NCBI RefSeq assembly: GCF_004365175.1
Contig: NZ_SOCE01000001.1
Coordinates: 2,157,154-2,221,153 of the forward strand
Length of the DNA stretch: 64,000 nucleotides
Reading direction: 5' to 3'
DNA from: Kribbella voronezhensis
GTDB lineage: Bacteria; Actinomycetota; Actinomycetes; Propionibacteriales; Kribbellaceae
A program made the position numbers and the translations under genes. Shown here piece after piece: positions 38,795-48,228 of this stretch (position 1 is the stretch's first letter; each line of letters begins with the position of its first letter). Below the pieces are notes generated by a model. It was not told the origin of the DNA, made no database searches, and worked only from the letters and a program-made list of their open reading frames with translations.

Positions 38795-39198
38795 TAGTCG
38801 GTGCGAATGCGCCGATCGCTGTCGATCAGCAGGATCTCGAGTCCTTCGCCGACGACCTCGCCGTCGGCGGTGGAGACCATCTCCCAGCTGAACCTGACCA
38901 GGTCGTCCAGCCGTACGGCGTTGTCCCGCGGCCGGAAGATGTACTTGCCGTCAGCAACGAACTCCTCGTAGCTGCGGGCGACCCGGGCCTCGAGTTCGTC
39001 GTACCCGGTCGCCGTCAGCGTCGTCGCCGCGAACCCGAGCCCACCCGCGGCCGCGCGGATCTCCTCCGGCGGGTGCAGCAGGTGGGTGCCGTTCTCGGTC
39101 CAGAGCTCCTCGATCGTCCGGCGGCGCCGCTCGGCGTCGGGCTCGCCCCAGACTCCGACGTACCGGGCGACCAGGTCACGCGTGCTGCTGTCGATCAT
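38776..39198 (-). CDS. SnoaL-like (NTF2-fold) protein
   Basis: 140 residues with the cone-shaped NTF2/SnoaL pattern: RYVGVWGEPDAERRRRTIEE, then LWTENGTHL. The fold serves polyketide cyclases and many small isomerases or hydrolases, so substrate is open. ATG 39198 follows AAGGAG at six bases; upstream starts in frame lack a site. Its 3' end overlaps the convergent regulator. Confidence 0.85.
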   Translation of the reverse strand: MIDSSTRDLVARYVGVWGEPDAERRRRTIEELWTENGTHLLHPPEEIRAAAGGLGFAATTLTATGYDELEARVARSYEEFVADGKYIFRPRDNAVRLDDLVRFSWEMVSTADGEVVGEGLEILLIDSDRRIRTDYQFPNP

Positions 39199-39301
39199 CG
39201 ATTTCTCCTTGCCTGACAGTGTTTTCTCGACAGCACTGATCCTGCTGTGCGGTCGCGGCACTCTCAATTCCCGGCAGGGAATGGCCCGGAGAACGCAGCG
39301 A

Positions 39302-39326
39302 CGCCCCGCGAGCAGCTCGCGGGGCG
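39302..39326 (-). terminator. ahcY terminator
   Basis: Perfect 11-bp arms CGCCCCGCGAG / CTCGCGGGGCG (39302-39312 and 39316-39326) with a CAG loop, 26 bases past the ahcY stop. No strong U-tract. Confidence 0.75.
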
Positions 39327-39351
39327 CCGGTGCGTACGTCGTACTGGTGAC

Positions 39352-40788
<1,437 letters not shown>

Positions 40789-40878
40789 GCGGTGCCGCTC
40801 CCTTGAGGGTGTCGGTTGAGGTCAACGGGTCGAGCCTAGGGGTCGCGCGGGTGGCAGGTGCACCGGAACGGGCTTTCC

Positions 40879-40894
40879 TGACACTGAAATGTCA
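40879..40894. promoter_or_regulatory. Inverted repeat between ahcY and the MerR gene
   Basis: TGACA-CTGAAA-TGTCA lies 11 bases before the MerR start. A third half-site (GTGTCA, 40901 on) touches the ATG. It is a candidate MerR operator in a shared, divergent promoter region. Confidence 0.4.
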
Positions 40895-40905
40895 AGATTG
40901 GTGTC

Positions 40906-41274
40906 ATGCGGATCACTGAGGCAGCCCGCGGGCTGGGCACCACCCCCAGAATGTTGCGCTATCGCGAGGCGCTCGGCCTGCTCCCCCGCTCCCGCGCCAG
41001 CCGCGGCACCCAACGCCAGTACGACGCCCGCGACCTCGCCGCGGTCCGGCTCGCGCTCGAACTGGAACACCGGTACGACGTGACGCCGGCCGCCCTCGCC
41101 TTCGCCCTCCGAGCCCTCGCCGAACCCTCGGTAGCCGCCGACATCCGCAACCTCGGCTACCGAACCGGCCGCCTCTCCACCCCACCCAGCCCCGCCGAAA
41201 TAGACCGAGAACGCGCCCTCCACTGGCTCGGCCGCTCCGGCGTTCTCCCACCCCCACACAACCGCCCCCGCTGA
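40906..41274 (+). CDS. Small MerR-family regulator
   Basis: 122 residues. The winged helix-turn-helix (MRITEAARGLGTTPRMLRYR) is at the N-terminus, followed by a short helical stretch and a Pro-rich tail; there is no large ligand domain and no metal-binding cysteines. No ribosome site is visible, so the transcript may be leaderless. It is divergent from ahcY; whether it regulates it is unknown. Repeat copy C begins three bases after the stop. Confidence 0.8.
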   Translation: MRITEAARGLGTTPRMLRYREALGLLPRSRASRGTQRQYDARDLAAVRLALELEHRYDVTPAALAFALRALAEPSVAADIRNLGYRTGRLSTPPSPAEIDRERALHWLGRSGVLPPPHNRPR

Positions 41275-41276
41275 AC

Positions 41277-41415
41277 CCGCGTCGCGTCCTCCTTCGTCAG
41301 ACGCTCGACCCACCCACCCCAGGACGCCGCTCCTCCGTCGCGGCTAGACGCTTCACCAGCACCCCGCCTGCCGCTCCCGCAACCGCCGCTGGCTTCAACG
41401 GCTACTGCGTTGCGG
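41277..41415 (-). repeat. Dispersed intergenic hairpin repeat, copy C (long form)
   Basis: Read on the minus strand it begins AACGCAGTAGCCGTTGAAGC (near 41410) and runs through a GC-rich stretch to the hairpin GCCGC/GCGGC (41340-41344 and 41326-41330) around GACGGAGGA. Then come GGGGTGGGTGGG and a second core GACGAAGGA. It aligns with copy D over about 140 bases in the opposite orientation. It begins right after the MerR stop. Confidence 0.82.
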
Positions 41416-41618
41416 GTCAAGCCCAAATCCCCCGGGGAGCTGGCGCTTGTCGACGACCGGAGCGTTCACGGCAACGACTGCCGCGAGCGTCGCTGGCTCC
41501 GACTGTTACGGGGGTTGTGTGTTGAGCGCCAGTCCCGCAGGAACTGGTTGTTGGGGCCAGCGCGCCGTAGTACTCACGGCAACGGCAGGAGGTCGTCCCT
41601 GTCGGACGGAGCCGGTCC
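41416..41618. other. Non-coding gap beside the gene remnants
   Basis: About 200 bases with no supported gene. Short open frames on both strands resemble nothing I recognise. It lies between repeat copy C and the 3' end of the AraC remnant and may hold more eroded sequence. Confidence 0.4.
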
Positions 41619-41960
41619 TCACGCACTCTGAGCGGTGCTCATCCTCGGGCGTTGGGTGAAGGCGGCTCGGTAGGCGGCTGGGGTCATGCCGAGGTGGCGG
41701 TTCAGGTGCTGGCGGAGGGACTCGCCGGAGCGGAGGCCGCTGCGGCGGGCCACGTGGTCGACGGTGAGATCGGTGGTCTCCAGCAGTTCGCGGGCACGCA
41801 GCAGCCGCTGCTGGAGTAGCCACTGGAACGGCGTCACACCAGTTTCGGTGGTGAACCGGCGGGTCAGCGTCCGCACACTGACCTGGGCCCGGCCGGCCAG
41901 GTCGTGCAGGGAGATGGGCAGGTCCAGATGCTGCAGTGCCCAGATGCGGGCCGCGTCCAA
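41619..41960 (-). pseudogene. AraC/GlxA-type regulator, 3' fragment only
   Basis: About 113 C-terminal residues of an AraC-family regulator: WALQHLDLPISLHDLAGRA, then VRTLTRRFTTETGVTPFQWL and HVARRSGLRSGESLRQH. The two helix-turn-helix units are complete. The upstream DJ-1/PfpI-like ligand domain of GlxA-type regulators (roughly 180 residues) is missing. Similarity stops near 41960, directly beside a remnant of a different gene on the other strand. No start codon with a ribosome site exists in the remaining frame, so it is probably dead. Confidence 0.65.
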
Positions 41961-41975
41961 GGAGGAGCGCTGTTG

Positions 41976-42111
41976 TCCTTCACCGATCCGCTGTGGCGGG
42001 AGTTTGCCGAGATGAGCTACATAACCGAGCGCCCGTTTGTCGTGGACGACAGCGCTATCCGCGACACCTTCGGACAAGCCTTCCACCCTCCGCGAAGCAC
42101 TGGCGGCCTGA
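41976..42111 (+). pseudogene. NAD-dependent epimerase/dehydratase, 3' fragment only
   Basis: A plus-strand stretch reads WREFAEMSYITERPFVVDD followed by SAIRDTFG. This matches the C-terminal end of NAD(P)-dependent sugar-epimerase-like short-chain dehydrogenases (EMxYxxxxPFVVDDS...FG). A one-base frame change near 42084-42090 then gives LREALAA and a stop at 42109, the usual end of the family. The NAD-binding N-terminus is absent. It abuts the AraC remnant, so both lost their 5' parts at the same junction. Confidence 0.55.
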
Positions 42112-42255
42112 GACCGCTCACCACCACCATCGTCGGTGGGTCGCCAAAATCTCGGTTGCTCTGTAGCCGGGCGTAGGAATACTGGTTGTCGTTCCTTGAG
42201 CTGGGCTGCTTCCGGCTGTTCGGATTGGGCTAGTGGAAGGGCCTGCGAGAACCAC

Positions 42256-43146
42256 ATGCACGTTGACCAAGTGGACGTGACCGCCGAAGTTGTTGCGACC
42301 TTGATCCAGGAGCAGTTCCCGCAGTGGAACGGCCAGGCGATTCGACGCCTGCCGTCGACGGGGACGGTCAACGCCATCTTCCGGATAGGGGACGACCTGT
42401 CTGCGCGCTTCCCGCTGCGGCTGGCCGATGCTGCCGAGGTGCTGGCGGTTCTGGAACGGGAAGCCCGGGCGAGTGCGGAGCTCGCACAGGTGTCTCGGTT
42501 TCCCGTCCCCGAACCCGTCGCGTTGGGAAGGCCGGGAGCGGGGTACCCGATGCCGTGGTCGGTGCAGACCTGGCTGCCGGGAACGATCGCCTTCCACGCC
42601 GACGCCAGTGGGTCGAACGCTTTTGCCGAGGACCTTGGGGCGTTCATCGCAGCCCTGCGAAAGGCCGACACACGAGGACGACTCTTCAGCGGCGAAGGTC
42701 GTGGCGGCGTACTCGCCGACCACGACGAATGGATGGCGAAGTGCTTCGAGGAGAGCGAGGGGTTGCTCGACGTGCCCCCGCTGCGCCGACTGTGGAGCCG
42801 TTTCCGGGAGCTGCCGCGCACGAGTGCCGATGTGATGAGCCATGGTGACTTGATTCCCGGCAACGTACTGGTCGAGGGAGACCGGCTCAGCGGCGTACTG
42901 GACACCGGCGGCTTCGGCCCGGCCGATCCCGCGCTGGATCTGGTCGGCGCGTGGCACCTGTTGCAGGCCGGCCCGCGCGATGTCCTCCGACGGACACTGG
43001 CTTGCGACGACCTCGAGTGGGAGCGCGGCAAGGCCTGGGCATTCCAACAGGCGATGGGCGTCGTCTGGTACTACGTCGACACCAACCCGACGATGAGCAA
43101 AATGGGCTGCCAAACCCTCGACCGCATCCTGCAGTCGATGGAGTAA
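42256..43146 (+). CDS. Aminoglycoside phosphotransferase family protein
   Basis: 296-residue kinase-fold protein of the APH family. The catalytic loop is SHGDLIPGN (H196, D198, N203), and the metal-binding segment reads LDTGGFGPADPALDL with D216. Lysine and other ATP-binding elements lie in the N-terminal lobe. APH-like proteins phosphorylate aminoglycosides, macrolides or small metabolites; this one cannot be assigned a drug. The ATG at 42256 has only a weak ribosome site. It lies between two inverted repeat elements (copies C and D), next to gene remnants, suggesting a mobile or rearranged segment. Confidence 0.85.
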   Translation: MHVDQVDVTAEVVATLIQEQFPQWNGQAIRRLPSTGTVNAIFRIGDDLSARFPLRLADAAEVLAVLEREARASAELAQVSRFPVPEPVALGRPGAGYPMPWSVQTWLPGTIAFHADASGSNAFAEDLGAFIAALRKADTRGRLFSGEGRGGVLADHDEWMAKCFEESEGLLDVPPLRRLWSRFRELPRTSADVMSHGDLIPGNVLVEGDRLSGVLDTGGFGPADPALDLVGAWHLLQAGPRDVLRRTLACDDLEWERGKAWAFQQAMGVVWYYVDTNPTMSKMGCQTLDRILQSME

Positions 43147-43224
43147 CACCTCACCCCAAGACGCCTGCACCGAACTACGACGCCTCAGCGGCTGGACCAA
43201 CTCCACGAGCACACCCACGCGAAC

Positions 43225-43369
43225 ACAACGCAGTAGCCGTTGGAGCCAGCGGCGGTTGCGGTAGCGAGCCGGCGGACTGCTGGTCAAGCAACCAGCTGCG
43301 ACGCAGGAGCAGCGACCCGGGGGTGGGTGGGACCAGCGGCCGACGCAGGAGGGCGCGAAGCGGGTGCGT
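43225..43369 (+). repeat. Dispersed intergenic hairpin repeat, copy D (long form)
   Basis: It begins AACGCAGTAGCCGTTGGAGC and shares a GC-rich stretch with copy C. The hairpin is GCTGC (43295-43299) and GCAGC (43309-43313) around GACGCAGGA. GGGGGTGGGTGGG and a second GACGCAGGA core follow, ending GGCGCGAAGCGGGT. The last part matches copy E1 almost base for base. It ends directly against the stop of the convergent CDF gene. Confidence 0.85.
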
Positions 43370-44329
43370 TTAGTGGGAAGGGGCCTCGGGGACGGCGGGG
43401 CGTTCGTCTGGGGTGTAGGTCTCGCTGTAGATGTCCGGCTCCAGGTAGATCTGTTGCGCCATCGGTTCCGCCGCGCGGATCGCTCGTTCGGCTGCGTCGA
43501 TGGTTTCGGCCACCACAGCCGCGTCCGTGGTGGGGGCTACTGCGAGCTTGGCCGCGACCAGGAGCTCCTCCGGGCCTAGGTGCAGCGTCTTGATGTGGAT
43601 CAACCGCTGTACACCGGGCACGCTCTCGATGGCGGTGACGATGTGCGACTGGACCTCGCGGGTCGCGGACTCGCCGAGCAGCAGCGACTTCATCTCGATG
43701 GCCAGGAAGATCGCGACGCAGACCAGCAGGGCGCCGATCGCCATCGAGCCGAGGCCGTCGAAGACTCCGTTGCCGGTGGCAAGAGTCAGCACGACGCCGA
43801 TCAGGGCCAGCACCAGGCCGGTCAGCGCGGCGAAGTCCTCCAGCAGGATGACCGGCAGCTCAGGAGCCCTTGCGTTGCGGACGAAGCGGGTCCACCCGAC
43901 CGAGCCGCGCAGTTTGTTCGCCTCGACGATCGCCGTACGGAACGACAGCGACTCCATCGCGATCGCGGCGACCAGGACGGCGACCGGCACCCACTTCCAG
44001 TGCTCGATCGCGTGCGGCTCGTGCACCTTGTGGTAGCCCTCGTACAGCGCGAACAATCCACCGACGCTGAACAGCACGATGGCGACGATGAAGGAGTACA
44101 CGTACCGCTCGCGGCCGAAGCCGAACTGGTGCAGTTCGTCGGCCTCCCGCTTGGCCCGCTTCGCACCGACCAGCAGCAGGACCTGGTTGCCCGCGTCGGC
44201 GAGCGAGTGGATCGCCTCGGCCAGCATCGAGGCGGACTGGGTCAGCCCCCAGGCGGCGAACTTCGTGACCGCGATACCGGTGTTCGCCAGCAGCGCCGCG
44301 ACGACGGCCTTGTTACCGCCACCTGCCAT
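43370..44329 (-). CDS. Cation diffusion facilitator family transporter
   Basis: 319 residues with six helices. The metal site in helix 2 is HSLAD (H41, D45), and the partner site is in LLEDFAALTG. A cytoplasmic C-terminal domain follows. CDF proteins export zinc, cobalt, iron or manganese in exchange for protons; the metal is not clear from these residues. The first residues MAGGGNKAVVAALLANTGIA fit actinobacterial members. It lies just before manA on the same strand. Confidence 0.92.
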   Translation of the reverse strand: MAGGGNKAVVAALLANTGIAVTKFAAWGLTQSASMLAEAIHSLADAGNQVLLLVGAKRAKREADELHQFGFGRERYVYSFIVAIVLFSVGGLFALYEGYHKVHEPHAIEHWKWVPVAVLVAAIAMESLSFRTAIVEANKLRGSVGWTRFVRNARAPELPVILLEDFAALTGLVLALIGVVLTLATGNGVFDGLGSMAIGALLVCVAIFLAIEMKSLLLGESATREVQSHIVTAIESVPGVQRLIHIKTLHLGPEELLVAAKLAVAPTTDAAVVAETIDAAERAIRAAEPMAQQIYLEPDIYSETYTPDERPAVPEAPSH

Positions 44330-44359
44330 TTCGGTGATCCTCCAGTGAAATAAGGGGCT

Positions 44360-45526
44360 TCAGCCTGTGGACACGACGAAAGCCGTGCCGGAACCCCGCA
44401 GATTACAGGGTCCTTCGGGTCCTCGGAGGAACGCCGACTGACCGGTGGACAACTCGACGGTGTCTTCGGTGCCCTCAGCACCTACCGTCACCGTTCCCTC
44501 AACGCACGCGACGATCCGGGGACCTTCCGCGCGCACGTCCACCTCGCCGGCGACCTCGACCCGGCGGACGGCGAAGTACTCACAGCCGGTCTCGTACGCC
44601 GTGACGCCGGCCGCCTCGTCACTGCCTTCCAGCACGGGCGAGGTGAGCGGCTCGAAGTCGACCACGGAGACGAGCTCCGGTACGTCGACATGCTTGCGGG
44701 TGAGCCCGCCACGCAGGACGTTGTCCGAGTTCGCCATCACCTCGAACCCGGTGCCGTGCAGATACGCGTGCACGTTCCCGGCCGGCAGGTACACCGCCTG
44801 GAACCGCTCCAACCGGACCCGGTTGAGCAGCAGGGCGGCCAGTACGCCGGGGTCGTCGGGGAAGTCCACGCAGAGCTTGTCGAGCGTCTCGATCTCCACG
44901 GCCCACGCAGTACCGTCGTACCGGCGGCACGCCTCGCCGAGTGCGGCGACCAGCGGCCGGATGGAGTCCCGGTCGGAGCTCATGAAGTGCGTGAACGCGT
45001 CGCGCAACTTCCCGTCCCGGAGCAGATCGGCCAGTTCCTGCAGCTCCGGAGCGCCGAGCGCCTCCAGCAAGGCGACCGACTCGTCGAGCGGCCGGAACCC
45101 GACCAGCGCGTCGAACGGTCCGAGCGCGATCAGGATCTCCGGCTTCGGCCAGGAGTCCTTGTAGTTCCGGTCGGCGGCGTCGCGCGGAATCTCCGCCGCC
45201 TCGTCCCGGGCATACCCGTCGATCGCCTGCGACCGCGACGGGTGCGCCTGGATCGACAACGGCTGCTCGGCGGCGAGCAGCTTCGCCAGGAACGGGAACC
45301 GTCCCTCGAACCGCTCGGCCGTCTCCTCACCCAGTACTGCGGCGGGCTCGGCCGACACCAACTGGTACAGCGACTCGCCGCCGACCAGCGACGACGCCGA
45401 CTCGTGCGCGCCCATCCAGAGCTCCGCCTGCGGGTTCCCGTCCGGCTCCACCCCGAGCAGCTCGGGGAGTGCGGTCCGCGAGCCCCAGGCGTAGTCCCGG
45501 ATGGTGTTCTGCAGCCGAGCTACCAC
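44360..45526 (-). CDS. manA: Mannose-6-phosphate isomerase, class I
   Basis: 388-residue zinc enzyme interconverting fructose-6-phosphate and mannose-6-phosphate, feeding GDP-mannose synthesis. It starts VARLQNTIRDYAWGS. Zinc ligands lie in SIQAHPSRSQAIDGY, and the PAGNVHAYLHGTGFEVMANS segment forms the active site. The GTG start overlaps the SIS gene stop by 7 bases, so the genes form an operon with trm112 and manB. Confidence 0.95.
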   Translation of the reverse strand: MVARLQNTIRDYAWGSRTALPELLGVEPDGNPQAELWMGAHESASSLVGGESLYQLVSAEPAAVLGEETAERFEGRFPFLAKLLAAEQPLSIQAHPSRSQAIDGYARDEAAEIPRDAADRNYKDSWPKPEILIALGPFDALVGFRPLDESVALLEALGAPELQELADLLRDGKLRDAFTHFMSSDRDSIRPLVAALGEACRRYDGTAWAVEIETLDKLCVDFPDDPGVLAALLLNRVRLERFQAVYLPAGNVHAYLHGTGFEVMANSDNVLRGGLTRKHVDVPELVSVVDFEPLTSPVLEGSDEAAGVTAYETGCEYFAVRRVEVAGEVDVRAEGPRIVACVEGTVTVGAEGTEDTVELSTGQSAFLRGPEGPCNLRGSGTAFVVSTG

Positions 45527-46596
45527 GCCGGATCCTCCGCGGGGTTGCCTGGCGCCGACCGGTCGTCGACCGGCGTGCCGTAGCGGCCGAGGCCGATCCC
45601 CAAGTACGCCGCGGCGTAGCGGCCGTGCTGGGTCAGGGCCGCGTAGCGCGCCACGTCGGTGCCGTTGGCCTGGGTGACGACATGCACCCGGACCTCGTGC
45701 CGCTCGGCCTTCTCCTGCAGCTTCCGCTGGGTCTCCATGACGCCCTCGTCCTCCACCCCGTCGTCCAGGATGATCAGACCGGGGCGGAGATCCTCCTGCT
45801 TGTCGAAGGGGTCCGCGAACACGTCGCGCGGTGGCTGGCTCGCAAGCACAGGCAGCAGGTGTCCCGCGTCGGCAGCGAGCGCCGGGCGCCCACTGGCCAA
45901 CCGCATCGCCTCGACGACACGACGGGCAGCACGAGCCGCCAGCACCGAGCCACCCCACACCAGGGGCAGCGCGTCAGCCAGCATCAACGACAGATCCTTC
46001 GCCGGGTTCGACGCGACGTCGTTGTTCGGCGAGCACTCGATGGCGACCTCGTCCAGCATCGCCGCGACCGCGTCCGCGTCCACCGCGGGCCCTAGCTCCA
46101 TCTGGTGCAGCGCCTGCAGTACTGCGACGGCGGCGGCCAACTGGTCGTCCGACTGCGACGGGAGCCGGATGGCGTGCCGCGAGCCGGCCGAAGCCTGCGC
46201 GACGGGCGAGTCCTCCGGCGACGCGACCATCAGCCCGCAACCACGGCGTACGGCCTCGGAGGCTGCCGACATCGCGCCGGAGTCCTCCGACGTCCCGCCG
46301 AGGACGATCACCAGGTCGAGCGGGCCGGTCCAGCCCGGCAGGCCGGGACCGGGCCAGGCCACGAACGGCACCGGGCAGACCGGCTCGAGCACGGCTCGCA
46401 CCAGCCGGGCATCGCGACCGGCGGCCACGATCGCACGGGGCCGGAAGCCGTCGCTGCCCAGACCGGCCAGCACGTCCGAGGAGAACGCGATCTCGGCCCG
46501 GACGCGAGCGCCCGCACCCGCCAGGCGGCGCAGCAGATGATCGGTCGCCCGGAGTGCGGCGGGGTCGTCCAGCCGCGAGTCGTCGAAGAGGCTCAT
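45520..46596 (-). CDS. SIS domain phosphosugar-binding protein (PGI/PMI-like)
   Basis: 358 residues with two sugar-isomerase (SIS) folds. The middle segment AIECSPNNDVASNPAKDLSL resembles the active-site region of bifunctional phosphoglucose/phosphomannose isomerases. In actinobacteria a gene of this type regularly sits between manA and manB. Enzymatic activity is not proven; it may be an isomerase or a sugar-phosphate sensor. It overlaps trm112 by 4 bases. Confidence 0.85.
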   Translation of the reverse strand: MSLFDDSRLDDPAALRATDHLLRRLAGAGARVRAEIAFSSDVLAGLGSDGFRPRAIVAAGRDARLVRAVLEPVCPVPFVAWPGPGLPGWTGPLDLVIVLGGTSEDSGAMSAASEAVRRGCGLMVASPEDSPVAQASAGSRHAIRLPSQSDDQLAAAVAVLQALHQMELGPAVDADAVAAMLDEVAIECSPNNDVASNPAKDLSLMLADALPLVWGGSVLAARAARRVVEAMRLASGRPALAADAGHLLPVLASQPPRDVFADPFDKQEDLRPGLIILDDGVEDEGVMETQRKLQEKAERHEVRVHVVTQANGTDVARYAALTQHGRYAAAYLGIGLGRYGTPVDDRSAPGNPAEDPAW

Positions 46597-46802
46597 GCCT
46601 GCGAGTTCTCCTGGCGGGTCTCGCGGGCCTCGTCGATCAGCAGTACGGGGATGTCGTCACGGACCGGGTACGCCAGGGCGCAGGTCGCGTTGGTGCAGAC
46701 CAGCTCGTTCGCCTCGTCGTCCACCCGGAACTCCGAGCGGCACTTCGGGCAGACCAGGATGCTGAGCAGGTCGGGGTCCAGGTTGATGTTAGGGGGAGTC
46801 AT
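46593..46802 (-). CDS. Trm112 family zinc-binding protein
   Basis: 69 residues with four cysteines arranged CPKC (C18, C21) and C36, C41, followed by YPVRDDIPVLL. Eukaryotic Trm112 activates methyltransferases; the bacterial partner is unknown. It overlaps manB and the SIS gene by one and four bases, so it is tightly coupled to mannose metabolism. Confidence 0.93.
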   Translation of the reverse strand: MTPPNINLDPDLLSILVCPKCRSEFRVDDEANELVCTNATCALAYPVRDDIPVLLIDEARETRQENSQA

Positions 46803-48190
46803 CAGTTTCCTTCTCGGGTGGATGCGCCGGTGATCAGGGCCAGTACCTCGTCCCGGACCCGCTCCATGGTGGCGGCGTCCGGAGCCTCGACGTTCAGCCG
46901 CAGCAGCGGCTCGGTGTTCGACGCGCGGACGTTGAACCACCACGTCCCCGCGTCGACCGTCAGACCGTCCAGATGGTCAACGGTAATCCCGTCAGTGCCG
47001 GAGTAGGTGTCTTCGATCGCGGCGACTGTCGCGGCCGCGTCGTCCACCCGGCTGTTGATCTCGCCCGAGGCCACATAGCGCTCGTAGACGGCGAACAACT
47101 CACTGGCCGGCAGGTCCTGCTCACCGAGCGCCGCGAGCACGTGCAGTGCCGCGAGCATCCCGGTGTCGGCCCGCCAGAAATCGCGGAAGTAGTAGTGCGC
47201 CGAGTGCTCGCCGCCGAACACGGCGTCGGTCTCGGCCATCTTCTGCTTGATGTAGGAGTGCCCGACCCGCGCGCGCACCGGCGTACCGCCGTGCTCGGTG
47301 ATCAACTCGGGCACCGCCTTGGACGTGATCAGGTTGTGGATCACCGCCGAGCCCGGGTGCTTGGCCAGCTCCCGTACGGCGACGGCGCCGGTGACCGCGC
47401 TCGGCGAGATCGGCGCGCCCTTCTCGTCGACGACGAAGCAGCGGTCGGCGTCGCCGTCGAAGGCCAGCCCGAGATCCGCGCCCACCTCGACCACCTTGGC
47501 CTGCAGGTCGACCAGGTTCTTCGGGTCCAGCGGGTTCGCCTCGTGGTTGGGGAAGTTGCCGTCCAGCTCGAAGTACATCGGCACGATCTCGACCGGGCCG
47601 GTCGCGAACACGGCCGGCACGGTGTGCCCGCCCATCCCGTTCCCGGCGTCGACGACGACCTTGAGCGGGCGGATGCCGCTCAGGTCGACGAGGTCGTTGA
47701 GATGATCGGCGTACGCCGTCAGCAGGTCCTTGTGCACCACCTTGCCGGGCACCGCGACGCTGATCGGTCCCTCGGTCACCGCCTTGGCGACCAGGTCCGC
47801 GATGTCGCGCAGGCCGGACTCCGAGCCGACCGGGGACGCCCCCGCGCGGCACATCTTGATCCCGTTGTACTTCGCCGGGTTGTGGCTCGCGGTGAACATC
47901 GCACCGGGCAACTGGAGCCGGCCGGAGGCGAAGTACAGCTGGTCGGTGGAGGCCAGGCCGATGTCGATCACGTCGGCGCCGGTGCTGGTCACACCCTCGG
48001 CGAACGCGGCCGCCAGCCCGGGGCTGGACGGGCGCATGTCGTACCCGATCACCACCGACCCGGGGCCCGCGAGCACGTCCAGGACCTCGACGAACGCCGC
48101 CCCGGTCGCCCGGGCCACCGCCTCGTCCAGCTGGTCCGGAACGACCCCGCGGACGTCGTACGCCTTGAAGATCGCAGCAACGTCAACCAT
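46802..48190 (-). CDS. manB: Phosphomannomutase/phosphoglucomutase
   Basis: 462 residues. It converts mannose-6-phosphate to mannose-1-phosphate. The phosphoserine lies in TASHNP (S102), the metal loop is DGDADRC near residue 246, and the sugar-specificity loop is GGEHSAHYYF. The ATG at 48190 begins MVDVAAIFKAYDVRG. Together with manA here and manC at 61.7 kb it supplies GDP-mannose for cell-envelope glycans. Confidence 0.96.
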   Translation of the reverse strand: MVDVAAIFKAYDVRGVVPDQLDEAVARATGAAFVEVLDVLAGPGSVVIGYDMRPSSPGLAAAFAEGVTSTGADVIDIGLASTDQLYFASGRLQLPGAMFTASHNPAKYNGIKMCRAGASPVGSESGLRDIADLVAKAVTEGPISVAVPGKVVHKDLLTAYADHLNDLVDLSGIRPLKVVVDAGNGMGGHTVPAVFATGPVEIVPMYFELDGNFPNHEANPLDPKNLVDLQAKVVEVGADLGLAFDGDADRCFVVDEKGAPISPSAVTGAVAVRELAKHPGSAVIHNLITSKAVPELITEHGGTPVRARVGHSYIKQKMAETDAVFGGEHSAHYYFRDFWRADTGMLAALHVLAALGEQDLPASELFAVYERYVASGEINSRVDDAAATVAAIEDTYSGTDGITVDHLDGLTVDAGTWWFNVRASNTEPLLRLNVEAPDAATMERVRDEVLALITGASTREGN

Positions 48191-48228
48191 GAGGTGGACC
48201 CTATCCGGCCCCGGGCCTCTACCGTGTT

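Noticed and set aside
40789..40905. Possible SAH riboswitch in front of ahcY
   Set aside because: I looked for the conserved core and pairing of the known SAH riboswitch class and could not find it. The gap is also shared with the divergent MerR gene.
41447..41659. Small plus-strand frame rich in Thr, Ala, Ser and Cys
   Set aside because: No recognisable family and no ribosome site; it overlaps the AraC remnant. Treated as non-coding.
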